Assembly: GCA_965214565.1 (NCBI GenBank)
Contig: OZ243951.1
Location: 992,001 to 1,056,000 of the forward strand
DNA from: VXYK01 sp965214565
GTDB lineage: Bacteria > Actinomycetota > Acidimicrobiia > Acidimicrobiales > Aldehydirespiratoraceae
Direction: 5' to 3'
DNA length: 64,000 bases
The notes beneath the pieces are model-generated. The model was not told where the DNA came from and did not search any database. It saw only the letters and a program-made list of their open reading frames with translations. Both the position numbers and the translations under genes were made by a program. Position 1 is the stretch's first letter. Each line of letters begins with the position of its first letter. Below, piece after piece: positions 38,328 to 47,185 of this stretch.

Positions 38328-39626
38328 ATGAGCTTGATCGCCGCGATCGACATCGGGACCACAACCGTTCGTGCGGCTGTGTTCGATGCCGAAGGGGAAC
38401 GGCTCAGCATTGCGCGTTCCACGCTGCGTTCTCAGCATCCGTTTACCGGTGCAGTCGAGCAGGATCCTGATGAGATCGTCAGCACCGCCCTCGACGTCTT
38501 CGGGCGAAGCCTGCAACAAGCCGGTGTCCAAGCAGCCGATGTTGACGCGTTGGGCATCACAAACCAGCGGTCGAGCGTGCTCGCATGGGACGGCGACACC
38601 GGTCGGGCGCTGCGCCCGCTGATCGGCTGGCAGGACACCCGCACCGCAGAGCGGGTAGCAGAGTTCGTGTCAGCCGGAATCCCGCTCAACACCTCAGCGT
38701 CGTGTACCAAACTCGAGTGGCTCATGGCCAACGACGACGCTGTCGGCGAAGCCCATTCGAGAGGCACCCTTCGTTTCGGGACCGTCGATACCTGGCTGAC
38801 TTGGGTGTTGAGCGGAGGCGCTGTCCACGTGACGGATCCATCGAATGCAGGGGCAACCGGCTGTTACGACCTGTACGGCGGTGATTGGTCCGACGATGTG
38901 CTGGCACTGTTCGGTGTGCCCCGTGAGTCGATGGCCGCAGTCGTGGCATCCGATGAGACCGTCGGTCATTGCGATCCGGCGCTTGTCGGCGCTGCCATCC
39001 CGCTAGCGGCCCGCTGTGGAGACCAAATGGCGGCATGCGTGGCCCACAGCATGGTTGACGGCACCGCCAAACTGACTCTCGGTACTTCAGGCATGCTTGA
39101 TGTCGGCACCGGCTCGTCGGTGGCGGAAGCTCCCGCCGGTTGCTACGCCCTGCCGCTGTGGCGCCGCACCGTTGACGGAGTCCTTGTTGACGAGTTCTTG
39201 GTGGAAGGCTCGATCCTGACGGCAGGTTCGGTAATCGAATGGCTGGTCAGGGCCGGTCTGTTAGACCGAGTCGAACAGCTCGACGAGGTAGCCGCGTCCG
39301 GTACGCCGGGTGTGGAATTCGTGCCGTCGTTGGCCGGACTCGGTTCACCGCACCAGGACCCTCAGGCTCGGGGTGCGGTGCGCGGGATCGGACTGGAGAC
39401 GACAGCGGCCGATATTGTGCTCGGCGCGCTCACAGGGATCGCCGCTCGGGTAGCCGAGTTGACAGCGCACATGGGCGTCACCGGTCCGCTTCTCGTCGAC
39501 GGCGGTCTGAGCCAGTCACAAGTTCTGCTCCAGGCGATACGGCAGACGACCGGGTTGGAGGTTCACCCCGCCCCCGATTTCGAGACGACCGTGCGCGGCG
39601 TAGCGCTGCTGGCAGGGCCCGGCTGA
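38328..39626 (+). CDS. glpK: FGGY-family carbohydrate kinase, probable glycerol kinase
   Basis: A 432-residue kinase. The N-terminal phosphate-1 motif AAIDIGTTTVRAAVFD, GITNQRSSVLAWD, GWQDTRT and GDQMAACVAHS match glycerol kinase-like FGGY proteins. It is about 70 residues shorter than typical GlpK (near 500), mostly in the C-terminal lobe, so another polyol is possible. The neighbouring glpD argues for glycerol. It stands 154 bases after the lipoprotein gene. Confidence 0.78.
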   Translation: MSLIAAIDIGTTTVRAAVFDAEGERLSIARSTLRSQHPFTGAVEQDPDEIVSTALDVFGRSLQQAGVQAADVDALGITNQRSSVLAWDGDTGRALRPLIGWQDTRTAERVAEFVSAGIPLNTSASCTKLEWLMANDDAVGEAHSRGTLRFGTVDTWLTWVLSGGAVHVTDPSNAGATGCYDLYGGDWSDDVLALFGVPRESMAAVVASDETVGHCDPALVGAAIPLAARCGDQMAACVAHSMVDGTAKLTLGTSGMLDVGTGSSVAEAPAGCYALPLWRRTVDGVLVDEFLVEGSILTAGSVIEWLVRAGLLDRVEQLDEVAASGTPGVEFVPSLAGLGSPHQDPQARGAVRGIGLETTAADIVLGALTGIAARVAELTAHMGVTGPLLVDGGLSQSQVLLQAIRQTTGLEVHPAPDFETTVRGVALLAGPG

Positions 39627-39650
39627 CAGGGTTCCAACGGGACATATGTG

Positions 39651-39656
39651 TATACT
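39651..39656 (+). promoter_or_regulatory. -10 element upstream of the LivJ-type binding protein
   Basis: TATACT, 36 bases before ATG 39693, is a good -10 hexamer; no convincing -35 is spaced correctly. It supports a separate transcript for the binding protein, with GGGGGG just before the start as ribosome-binding region. Confidence 0.4.
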
Positions 39657-39692
39657 GCCGAGTTGAGTTCCAATGACGCCTTGGGGGGACTA

Positions 39693-41183
39693 ATGACTCG
39701 CAAACAACCCAGAACAATCCTTCGCCTGCTGGCACTGCTGCTGAGCTTTCTGCTACTGGCCGCAGCTTGCGGTGGTGACGACGGAGACGACGAGCCGGTA
39801 GCTGGCGACGACGGCGACGACATGTCCGAAACCAACGGTAGCGGCGGCGACGACGGCGACGACGACGGAGACATGGCCGAAGACGACGGCGACGACGGAG
39901 ACATGGCCGAAGATGGCGGCGACGACGGAGACATGGCCGAAGATGACGAGCCCGAGCCGGAGCCCGAGCCGCGTACAGCCTCATGGAGGGGTGTCACAGA
40001 AGACACGATCACCGTCGGTGTGTCGATGCTCAACTTTAAGCTTCTTGTGGACATCAACCTGTCACCAGCAGGTTGGGGCGACCAGCAAGGCATCTGGGAG
40101 GCTCTGGTCGCCAATCTCAACGCCAACGGTGGAATCAACGGCCGAACCGTTGAAGCGGTGTACGAGTTCTACAGCCCGATCGACCCGGTAGATGCCGAGC
40201 GTGTGTGTACAGCCCTCACCGAAGACAACGAGACGTTCGCCGTGCTCGGCGGTTTCGTGGGACCCCTCGCCGGAACGGCAGATCCCTGTGTCGCCGGTCT
40301 CAACGACACCATCCTCATCGGTGGAGAAATCAACGCTGCTGAACTCGCGCAGACGAGTGCTCCCTGGTATCACACTGAGCCCACCGTTGAAGCTTCAACC
40401 GATAACCTGCTCGGACTGTTGGTCGAGACCGGCCGCCTGACCGAAGGTATGCCCGTCTACGTCATCGCCGGACGCGCTGCCGAAGCCACGGTCGACGGAG
40501 TGATCGAGGCCCTCGAAGCACGAGGCGCGGAGGTCGTAGGCAGGTCCATCATCGAAGCCAACGACGGCGAAACGCTTGCCCAGAACCAACAGCTCGAAGT
40601 GATCCTGGAGCGGTTCCAAGAGTCCGGGGCTGAAGCGATCATGATCCCAGGCAATCCCGCGGCCACGATCCGCGGCATCGGCCTGGCCGGGCTCAACGGC
40701 ACCATCCCGGTGTGGACCAACAACGCCGGTGGGCTCAACAACCTCGGAGAGACCATCACCGACAAGTCGATTGCCGACGGCGTTCTTACCGCTCTCGGAC
40801 CCACCGACAACGAGATCTATGCAGACCCGCTCTACCAGTCGGCCTGCAACGATGTGATCGCCGCGGCGCTACCCGACGCCGACCTTCGTCAACCGACCGA
40901 TTACCAGACCGAGGAAGAGAACTGGTTCAACTCGACTCGTCGTGCCTGCCGCCATCTCGCGCTGTTTGTGGAGATCGCAACCGCAGCCGGAGTGAACCTC
41001 ACCCATGACTCCTTCAGAGCAGCGGCCGAGAGCCTCAGCGACTTCACCCTTCCCGGTGGAGCATCTTCACTCAGCGCCACCAAGCTCGGGGCCCGAGACC
41101 TCTTCCGCTTGGGTGCGTTCGACCACACCGAAGGTGACGGCGCAGCCGTGCCGGTGACCGACCTCATCGACATCTTCCCCTAG
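39693..41183 (+). CDS. LivJ-type ABC transporter substrate-binding lipoprotein (orphan)
   Basis: A 496-residue binding protein of the branched-chain amino acid/amide (Peripla_BP_6) type. The lipobox is LLLAAAC (Cys 26), followed by an acidic linker with three 10-residue repeats (DDGDMAED-type, encoded at 39861-39950), then the binding domain from about residue 105. The stretch GLNDTILIGGEINAAELAQT lies in the first lobe. No permease or ATPase gene is adjacent; it may serve the importer encoded at 55722-59200 or another. A strong terminator follows. Confidence 0.88.
   Translation: MTRKQPRTILRLLALLLSFLLLAAACGGDDGDDEPVAGDDGDDMSETNGSGGDDGDDDGDMAEDDGDDGDMAEDGGDDGDMAEDDEPEPEPEPRTASWRGVTEDTITVGVSMLNFKLLVDINLSPAGWGDQQGIWEALVANLNANGGINGRTVEAVYEFYSPIDPVDAERVCTALTEDNETFAVLGGFVGPLAGTADPCVAGLNDTILIGGEINAAELAQTSAPWYHTEPTVEASTDNLLGLLVETGRLTEGMPVYVIAGRAAEATVDGVIEALEARGAEVVGRSIIEANDGETLAQNQQLEVILERFQESGAEAIMIPGNPAATIRGIGLAGLNGTIPVWTNNAGGLNNLGETITDKSIADGVLTALGPTDNEIYADPLYQSACNDVIAAALPDADLRQPTDYQTEEENWFNSTRRACRHLALFVEIATAAGVNLTHDSFRAAAESLSDFTLPGGASSLSATKLGARDLFRLGAFDHTEGDGAAVPVTDLIDIFP
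39861..39950 (+). repeat. Three tandem 30-base repeats in the acidic linker
   Basis: Three consecutive 30-base units starting GACGACGGAGACATGGCCGA encode Asp/Glu-rich decapeptides of the lipoprotein linker. The period is a multiple of three, so copy changes would keep the frame. Confidence 0.85.
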
Positions 41184-41219
41184 TCTCGGCTGAACATAAC
41201 CGCAGCTTGCAAACGGCAT

Positions 41220-41248
41220 GGGCGACCGTCCACCTCGGGCGGTCGCCC
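41220..41248 (+). terminator. Rho-independent-like terminator after the binding protein
   Basis: GGGCGACCG pairs with CGGTCGCCC across an 11-base loop, extendable by three more pairs (one G-T), followed by GTGTCGTTTT. It lies 36 bases after the stop of the binding-protein gene. Confidence 0.75.
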
Positions 41249-41320
41249 GTGTCGTTTTCGCCGCTCGCTCGCGCATAGTCGGTAGAGGCCTCAACTAGCC
41301 GCCTAGCCGCGGACGCTCGA

Positions 41321-41788
41321 TCAACTTCCAATCAGGCGCAGCTGGTAGACGTTGTGTGAGATCGCAACAACTTCACCGTCGGTGTCTTTGAGTTCGCATT
41401 CCCACTCGTAGTCGGCCTTGCCGTTGGCCTCTGCCTCTTCTGTGATCCGGGCTGCTTCTGCTGTTGACAGTCTCACGTCGACTGTGATGTCGGTCAGCGC
41501 CGGGCGTCGGAAGCGGATCTTCATCTCCTTGACGATGGGATAGAACCGCTCGTAGTCGAACGTCGTGGTGAACATGGTTCCTCCCGGAACCTCCGCCAGA
41601 GTGAACAGCGCTCCCGCGTACATCATCCGCACATGGTTGATGTTGGGTTCGAACGGCATCAGCAACCGCACAAAGCCGGGTTCCGCGTGCTCGACGCGCA
41701 TGCCGGTGCGCCGCGCGAAAGGGATCATTCTCCATAGATCCTCTGTCAGCTTCTCAGGGTCGAATTGACGTTCTGGATCTGTGGCCAT
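41321..41788 (-). CDS. Hotdog-fold thioesterase-like protein
   Basis: A 155-residue protein with the pattern of DUF4442/PaaI-like hotdog proteins: MPFEPNINHVRMMYAGALFTLAEVPGGT near residue 44 matches the helix and loop used to hold acyl-CoA in the family, and a five-strand sheet follows. It could be an acyl-CoA thioesterase; a specific substrate is not visible. It follows the SDR gene by 7 bases on the same strand. Confidence 0.72.
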   Translation of the reverse strand: MATDPERQFDPEKLTEDLWRMIPFARRTGMRVEHAEPGFVRLLMPFEPNINHVRMMYAGALFTLAEVPGGTMFTTTFDYERFYPIVKEMKIRFRRPALTDITVDVRLSTAEAARITEEAEANGKADYEWECELKDTDGEVVAISHNVYQLRLIGS

Positions 41789-41795
41789 GGTCGAT

Positions 41796-42605
41796 TCAGT
41801 CTCCGAGGTCAGGGGCCCAGGACGAACCGTTTATGTGGCCGCCGCCGTCGACGAACAGGGTGTTGCCGGTCATGTAGCGACAGCCTTCGCTCGCCAGAAA
41901 CACCGCGACCGGGGCGATGTCGTCATAGCAGTCACCGATTCGGCCCATCGGGTTGCCGGCGTCCGCGGCTGAGAGCAGTTCGGGGTGCTGTGACATCACA
42001 GCATGGAACGAGGCGGACTTGGCAGCCGGGCAGATCACATTGGCGACGATCCCGGTGCCGGCCCATTCCCGCGCCGCGGTGCGGGTCGCTGCCCGCAGCG
42101 CCTCCTTCGAAGAGTTGTATTCGACGGTTCCCATATGGGCATTCACGCCGTTGAGCGAACACAGGTTGATTATTCGCCCATAACCGCGGGGTTTCATGAC
42201 CGTGTGGGCCGCGTTCATGGCCCAGAACGGCCCCAGGAAGCCGACGTCGATGCCTCTGGCCATGCCTTCGGCGGACTTGTGCTCGACACGGCTGATCACC
42301 CCGCCGCCCCAGGCGTTGTTGACCAGGATGTCTAGACCACCCCAGCGGTCGACCGCCGCGTCGATCATCGCTTCCACATCAGCGCGTCTGCCTGCATCGG
42401 TGCGCACGAAGAGCCCGGCATCGCCAAGCTTGTCGGCCATCGCCTGGCCGGTGCGTTCGTTGAGCTCGGCGATCACCACGCCTCGGGCTCCCTCATCGAC
42501 GAAGCGCTGGGCGATCGCGGCTCCGATGCCGTCGCCCGCCCCCGTGATCACAGCAATCCGTCCGTCGAGTTGGCCCATGATGCCTTTCGCGGTTGTCGAG
42601 GTCAT
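41796..42605 (-). CDS. Short-chain dehydrogenase/reductase
   Basis: A 269-residue SDR. TGAGDGIGAAIA is the coenzyme loop near residue 21, NNAWGGG near 95 replaces the usual NNAG, and the catalytic YNSSK follows the serine of LCSLNG. The C-terminus has GNPMGRIGDCYDDIAPVAVFLASE. Start ATG 42605 overlaps the aldolase stop by 4 bases; ATG 42578 is an alternative. It is probably translated with the FBP aldolase and the thioesterase-like gene, but the shared pathway is not obvious. Confidence 0.87.
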   Translation of the reverse strand: MTSTTAKGIMGQLDGRIAVITGAGDGIGAAIAQRFVDEGARGVVIAELNERTGQAMADKLGDAGLFVRTDAGRRADVEAMIDAAVDRWGGLDILVNNAWGGGVISRVEHKSAEGMARGIDVGFLGPFWAMNAAHTVMKPRGYGRIINLCSLNGVNAHMGTVEYNSSKEALRAATRTAAREWAGTGIVANVICPAAKSASFHAVMSQHPELLSAADAGNPMGRIGDCYDDIAPVAVFLASEGCRYMTGNTLFVDGGGHINGSSWAPDLGD

Positions 42606-43489
42606 GTGCAGGACGCCTCGAAGATGCTGCCGATGGAGGAGTCCAGCATCGAATCGAACTCTGCTTCGCTCTGCTGGGCGCTCAGTCCCTCGGTGAGGGC
42701 CCGCGAGAAACTGGCGACCATGCCAAGCTGGCGAGAGAGCCGATCGTTGGACGCTTCACGGGAGTAGCCGCCCGACAGGGCCACCACTCTCAGCACCCGC
42801 GGATGGGCGATGACGTCGCTGTAGAACCCGTCAGTGGAGGGAAGGGTGAGCTTCAGCATCACCGACTGGTCTTCGCCGAGTTGGTCTAGACGGCTGAGGA
42901 TCGCCGCTTTGAGCATCGTTTCGGCTTCAGTCTTGGTTGAGCTGTGGATGTTGACTTCAGGCTCGATGATCGGCATCAGGCCAGCTTCGAGAATCTGCTT
43001 GCCGACCTCGAACTGCTGGTCGACGACCGCATCGACACCGGCCTGGTCCGCCTCGTTGATGACCGAACGCATCTTGGTGCCGAATATGCCCATGTCGCTG
43101 GCTCGCTCGAGCAGTTCGCCAAGCTCCGGTATCGGTTTCATCACCTGTGTGCCGTTGGATTCTGTATCGAGCCCCTTGTCGACCTTGAGGAAGGGAACGA
43201 CCCGCTTCTCGTTCCAAAGGTAGGAGGCGCTCGGCCGGCCTGCGATGTCGCGGTCCATCGTCATCTCAAAGAGGATCGCCCCGAGGATGCGGTCACCGCC
43301 GAAGCTGGGACTGGTGACGATACGGCTGCGCATCTCATGCACGAGGTCGAACATCTCGGCGTCGCCCTCATAAGCGTCCTCGGCGACTCCGTAGAGCTTC
43401 AGCGCCTTGGGCGTGCTCCCGCCGCTCTGGTCGAGAGCGGCAATAAAACCGTCGTCGTGCTTGACCTTGTTGAACTGCTCTGTGTTCAT
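42602..43489 (-). CDS. fda: Class I fructose-bisphosphate aldolase
   Basis: A 295-residue Schiff-base aldolase interconverting fructose-1,6-bisphosphate with DHAP and glyceraldehyde-3-phosphate. The bacterial class I pattern is clear: AALDQSGGSTPKAL near residue 17, FLKVDKGL near 100, IIEPEVNIHS near 175 and the Schiff-base lysine in MLKLTLPS near 213; GYSREASN holds the phosphate. Length is normal. It is the first gene of a three-gene minus-strand operon. Confidence 0.9.
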   Translation of the reverse strand: MNTEQFNKVKHDDGFIAALDQSGGSTPKALKLYGVAEDAYEGDAEMFDLVHEMRSRIVTSPSFGGDRILGAILFEMTMDRDIAGRPSASYLWNEKRVVPFLKVDKGLDTESNGTQVMKPIPELGELLERASDMGIFGTKMRSVINEADQAGVDAVVDQQFEVGKQILEAGLMPIIEPEVNIHSSTKTEAETMLKAAILSRLDQLGEDQSVMLKLTLPSTDGFYSDVIAHPRVLRVVALSGGYSREASNDRLSRQLGMVASFSRALTEGLSAQQSEAEFDSMLDSSIGSIFEASCT

Positions 43490-43562
43490 GCTTCGCCGCT
43501 TTCTGATCTAGTCGCGAACCCCCAAGGATAAGGCCCCCAAGCACGTTCCTGCCCGAGATGTG

Positions 43563-43636
43563 TTATTCCAGAATTTCTCTCAGAATGGAATAAGAGCGGC
43601 TGCAGTCACCACAATCTCCAATAACTGGAATAAGGA
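43563..43636. repeat. First copy of a 74-base direct repeat upstream of fic
   Basis: This copy contains the inverted repeat TTATTCCA / TGGAATAA with a 15-base spacer, then a third half-site in ATAACTGGAATAAGGA. The second copy at 43670 matches at about 65 of 74 positions by eye. The repeats are AT-rich against the surroundings and probably bind a regulator of fic. Confidence 0.75.
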
Positions 43637-43669
43637 AGCACCACCAACTGACGACAGACCAGAACCCTT

Positions 43670-43743
43670 TTATTCCAGAATCTCTCAAAAAATGGAATAA
43701 GAGCCGCTCCATTCACTACAATCTCCGATAACTGGAATAAGGA
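43670..43743. repeat. Second copy of the 74-base repeat, adjoining the fic start
   Basis: Same organisation as the copy at 43563: TTATTCCA, 15 bases, TGGAATAA, then ATAACTGGAATAAGGA. Its last bases (GGAG after TGGAATAA) serve as ribosome-binding site for fic at 43749, so a protein bound here would block transcription start or translation. Confidence 0.75.
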
Positions 43744-43748
43744 GCGAG

Positions 43749-44894
43749 ATGACGAGAGATCGAGCTGGCAAGTTCCGCCGACAGCTAACCGGATACGAAG
43801 CGTTCATGCCGAACCCGCTGCCCCCCGATCCGCAACTTCAATGGGACGCCGAACTGCTCAGGCTACTCTCCGAAGCCAACACAGCCTTGGGGCGCTTGGA
43901 CGGAATGGCAACGACCTTGCCCGATCCCGACATGTTCGTCGCCTCGTATGTACGGCGAGAAGCGGTGCTCAGCTCACAGATCGAAGGTACCCAGTCCAGC
44001 CTCGACGACTTGTTCGCCCACGAGGTGGAGGTGAAACGGACCGGTCTGATGGCCGACATACACGAGACGGTCAACTACGTGCGTGCGATGCGTCTGGGGC
44101 TTCAACTTCTCGACGAGTTGCCACTGTCGGGTCGACTGATCCGCAGGGTTCACGAAGAGTTGATGGCCGGGACACGGGGCCAGGAACGCACCCCAGGAGA
44201 GTTTCGCAAGTCACAGAACTGGATTGGTCCCGCTGGTTGCACGCTCGAAACTGCGGCATTCGTTCCGCCGTCACCTGACGACCTTGGGAAAGCCATTCAT
44301 GACCTGGAAATCTACCTGAACGACAGCGACGATCCGCCGCTTGTACTGGCAGGGCTTGCCCACGCCCAGTTCGAGACAATCCACCCCTTCCTCGACGGCA
44401 ATGGCCGCGTCGGCCGGTTGCTCATCACCTTGTTGCTCGTGGAACGTGGCGCGCTTGCTCGCCCACTGCTGTACCTGAGCCTCTTTCTTAAGCAGAACCG
44501 GCCCGAATACTACGATCGACTCAACGCGATCAGAACCCACGGGGACTGGGAGGGCTGGCTCAAGTTCTTCCTCAGGGGGGTCACCTCGACGGCTAGCGAT
44601 GCCGTGCGGGTCGCAGGTGAGTTATTGGCACTGACCGACAATCACCGCCAACTCGCAACCTCGCACGATTTTGGCAAGTACGGGTGGCCGCTGCTGAACC
44701 TGCTGGCCGAACAGCCGATCATGACAATCAAACGTGCGACAGCGGAACTGGGCGCGACCTCCACGACCATCGGTGGACTGTTCGACCAGATGACTCAATT
44801 GGAGATAGTCGCAGAAATCACTGGCCATCGGCGCAACCGTGTCTATCGCTACTCGCAGTTCATCAACATCCTCGCCGACGACACCACCGATTAA
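43749..44894 (+). CDS. Fic-domain adenylyltransferase with C-terminal winged helix
   Basis: A 381-residue Fic protein, which transfers AMP from ATP to a target hydroxyl. The catalytic motif HPFLDGNGRVGR lies near residue 213, with catalytic His. An N-terminal inhibitory helix with SSQIEGTQSS (Glu near 80, S/TxxxE type) marks class II self-inhibition. The C-terminal 90 residues (MTIKRATAELGATSTTIGGLFDQM) form a winged helix, so the protein may also bind DNA and regulate itself through the two 74-base repeats upstream. The target is unknown. It is intact. Confidence 0.9.
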   Translation: MTRDRAGKFRRQLTGYEAFMPNPLPPDPQLQWDAELLRLLSEANTALGRLDGMATTLPDPDMFVASYVRREAVLSSQIEGTQSSLDDLFAHEVEVKRTGLMADIHETVNYVRAMRLGLQLLDELPLSGRLIRRVHEELMAGTRGQERTPGEFRKSQNWIGPAGCTLETAAFVPPSPDDLGKAIHDLEIYLNDSDDPPLVLAGLAHAQFETIHPFLDGNGRVGRLLITLLLVERGALARPLLYLSLFLKQNRPEYYDRLNAIRTHGDWEGWLKFFLRGVTSTASDAVRVAGELLALTDNHRQLATSHDFGKYGWPLLNLLAEQPIMTIKRATAELGATSTTIGGLFDQMTQLEIVAEITGHRRNRVYRYSQFINILADDTTD

Positions 44895-44902
44895 GCCTGG
44901 AT

Positions 44903-44957
44903 CCGGTCTGATGTCTGACATCAACGAGACGGCCAACTACGTGCGTGCGATGCGTCT
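44903..44957 (+). pseudogene. Duplicated fic fragment just after fic
   Basis: These 55 bases match 44041-44095, inside the fic gene, at 50 of 55 positions, and read SDINETANYVRAMRL where fic has ADIHETVNYVRAMRL. It is either an internal duplication or the scar of a second, similar fic gene. It lies directly upstream of the second poly-C gene. Confidence 0.72.
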
Positions 44958-45004
44958 CCTTCTCATGGTATTATTGCGGGTTCCAACGAGTGGAGGTAGT
45001 CGCG

Positions 45005-46877
45005 ATGGGCAAGCATGATCACCACACGGGCGGCGCGTTGAGTCGCATCGCCCAGGTAGCGCCGCGACGGGTTCGCGGCGGCAGTTTCGCAGACCCCCCC
45101 CCCCCCCCCCCAGAATCGCGCTGATCCCCACAGCCGAATAGGGCGGGCTCGGCTCAGGCACCGGGCGCTTCTGCTCGTCGCCCTTGCGGTGCTGCTCGGT
45201 GTGCTGCCGGGTCAGGCCGCGGCACAGACGCCTGCCCCGAACGTCTACCTAAGCAGTGGCAGCGACATTACCATCGCAGAATCCGATACTGGCCCTATCG
45301 GCACCATCCACGCGTCGCCTACCAAGCCCGTGACTGCTGATCTGACGGTGAACTACTCGATGGCCGGCACGGCCACTGCCGGCACGGACTACACCATCAG
45401 CACCGTCCACGGAGGGACGCCGAACTACTCTGATGGGACCGGCACCTTCGTCATCCCGTCGGGAACACCTGCCTGGTCGACCGTCGCCGTCCTCACAATC
45501 ATGCCCACCGCGGACAACGTCCAGGACAGCGACGAGACCGTCATCATCACGATCGTCGCCGGGACCGGCTACGGCTTGGGGAGTCCCCTCGAGAGGACCT
45601 ACACGCTGGTCGAGGACGGAGGCTTTGCGTCGTTCGAGTTGGCCGGCGACCCGTGGGTGGGCGAGACTCTGACCATCACCCAGGTTGCCGACGACCCTGA
45701 CGGCAACGGAAGCGTCGCTAATCGACTCTGGTACAAGAGAGACCCCGGCGGGGAATGGTCCCATGTTATTACTTCGGACGGCACCACCGCGCTGACTGGG
45801 GTCACCTCATACGTTGTCCGTGCCGGCGACGTGGGCAAGGAACTGCGCGCACAGCTCGATTACACAGACGACCTGGACGTCACACGATCAGTCTTCACGC
45901 CCCCTGTGGGTCCTGTCACTGACGGCCCAGTCGAGCCGAACCCGTGCGTGTCTGCGCAGCTTCTGAGCCATGTCGATGCTCGTATCGGTTCTGCTGTGAC
46001 GGACCGCTGGGTGCGGATCAAGAACGCGCTGACCGAGTCGGCGAACGCGATCACGATCTCGGAGGTGCGAGAGGTCCACGACCGCCGCCAGTGGTACGGC
46101 TGGTCGCTCAACCGGCTCGACGAAGTCATCGCAGCGCTGGAATGCATGTCGGCCTCGACACCGGACGCGCCGACGATCAGCGTCACCGGCGGCGACGCCA
46201 TCACCGAAGGCGACACCGCAAGGTTCACGCTCACCGCCACCCCGAAGCCGACCAGCAACATCACCGTCGCGGTGCGGGTGAAGAACTTCAACATCAGAAT
46301 CGCCGACGACGAGACCCTCACCCGCCTCGTCACCATCGACACCAGCGGAACCGCCCGACTCGACATCGCCACCCTCGACGACTCCAACGACTGGCCTGAT
46401 GGCACCGTCTATGTCGCAGTGCAGCCCGGCATCGGCTACCAAGTCGCCGAAGCACCCAACGACGCTGTGTCGATAGGCGTCGCCGACAACGAACCCACCC
46501 CCGGAATGGCGACACTGTCGGTCAGCGACGCGACACGAAGCGAACGCAGCCGCAACTGCGTCGGCGGCTACGTGTCATGCATGAACTTCACCGTCACCCT
46601 CAACCGGGAGCTGCAACCCGGCGAACGAGTGCTCGCCTGGTACCAAACCCAACAAACCGCACCGGTCTCCGCGAAAGAAACCGGCCGCGACCGCGACTTC
46701 TACCACGCCGAAGGCACCGTCAAGTTCTCGCCGGGCGGACCGCGCACCCAAACAATCCAAGTCTGGCTCGCCGACGACAACCGAACCGAAGGCTCAGAAC
46801 GATTCGAGCTCATCCTCGCCTACCCCGTAGGCGCAGCAATCGCCGACAGCACCGGCATCGGCACCATCACCGACTAA
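45005..46877 (+). CDS. Secreted repeat protein interrupted by an 18-base C run (candidate phase-variable gene, out of frame)
   Basis: ATG 45005 has GGAGG 8 bases upstream. It opens a 39-codon frame that runs into the C homopolymer and stops at TGA 45122. The downstream frame (open from about 45060 to TAA/TGA at 46877) encodes a signal peptide (RALLLVALAVLLGVLPG, then QAAAQ), Calx-beta-type sandwich domains (NVYLSSGSDITIAESD and two later copies), and a Cys-flanked helical module (CVSAQLLSHV to AALEC). That frame lacks an ATG; its only early start is GTG 45189, inside the signal peptide. Removing one C (17) or adding two (20) joins ATG 45005 to the signal peptide. It may be an OFF phase, a pseudogene or a sequencing error. 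Confidence 0.7.
45094..45111. repeat. Homopolymer of 18 C at the 5' end of the secreted protein gene
   Basis: An uninterrupted run of 18 C lies 89 bases after ATG 45005 and 15 codons before the signal peptide. It is the counterpart of the 38-base run at 20489. Its length leaves the gene one base out of frame. Confidence 0.85.
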
Positions 46878-47185
46878 CCAAACCACAAGCAGCACAACCG
46901 CGGAGACTGATTCACCCCACGTTTACGCGCAGGCTCAAAAAGAGCCCGTGGGTGAGCCCAGCCCGATAGGCCAAGCCGATCACTCCCGGCAGGTGGCCAA
47001 CCATCGCTGCCGTGTCTCCAAGAAACTCACCAACAACTCACACACGCGTGTAGGGTCAACTTCCACAGGGATCCTCCAGTTTCTCGGCTGTGTACAAACA
47101 CCGATTCTGGGGGATCTCTCGCGTTCAGCCGCGGACCCTCACCACCCCGACTCCGACCGCAAACGCGAAGAGCCGGTTTGCCCCG
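46878..47185. other. 308-base gap with no recognisable gene
   Basis: Between the end of the secreted protein and the end of the CoA-transferase gene. I see no credible coding frame, tRNA or strong hairpin here. The first part is A/C-rich, with AAACTCACCAACAACTCACA and ACACGCGTGT. Confidence 0.6.

Noticed and set aside
39861..39950. CRISPR-like array of regular repeats
   Set aside because: Units are tandem without spacers and lie in frame in a lipoprotein linker. No CRISPR array or cas gene was seen in the window.
43563..43743. Insertion sequence or MITE
   Set aside because: The inverted arms are only 8 bases, no transposase or target duplication is visible, and the position fits a promoter region.
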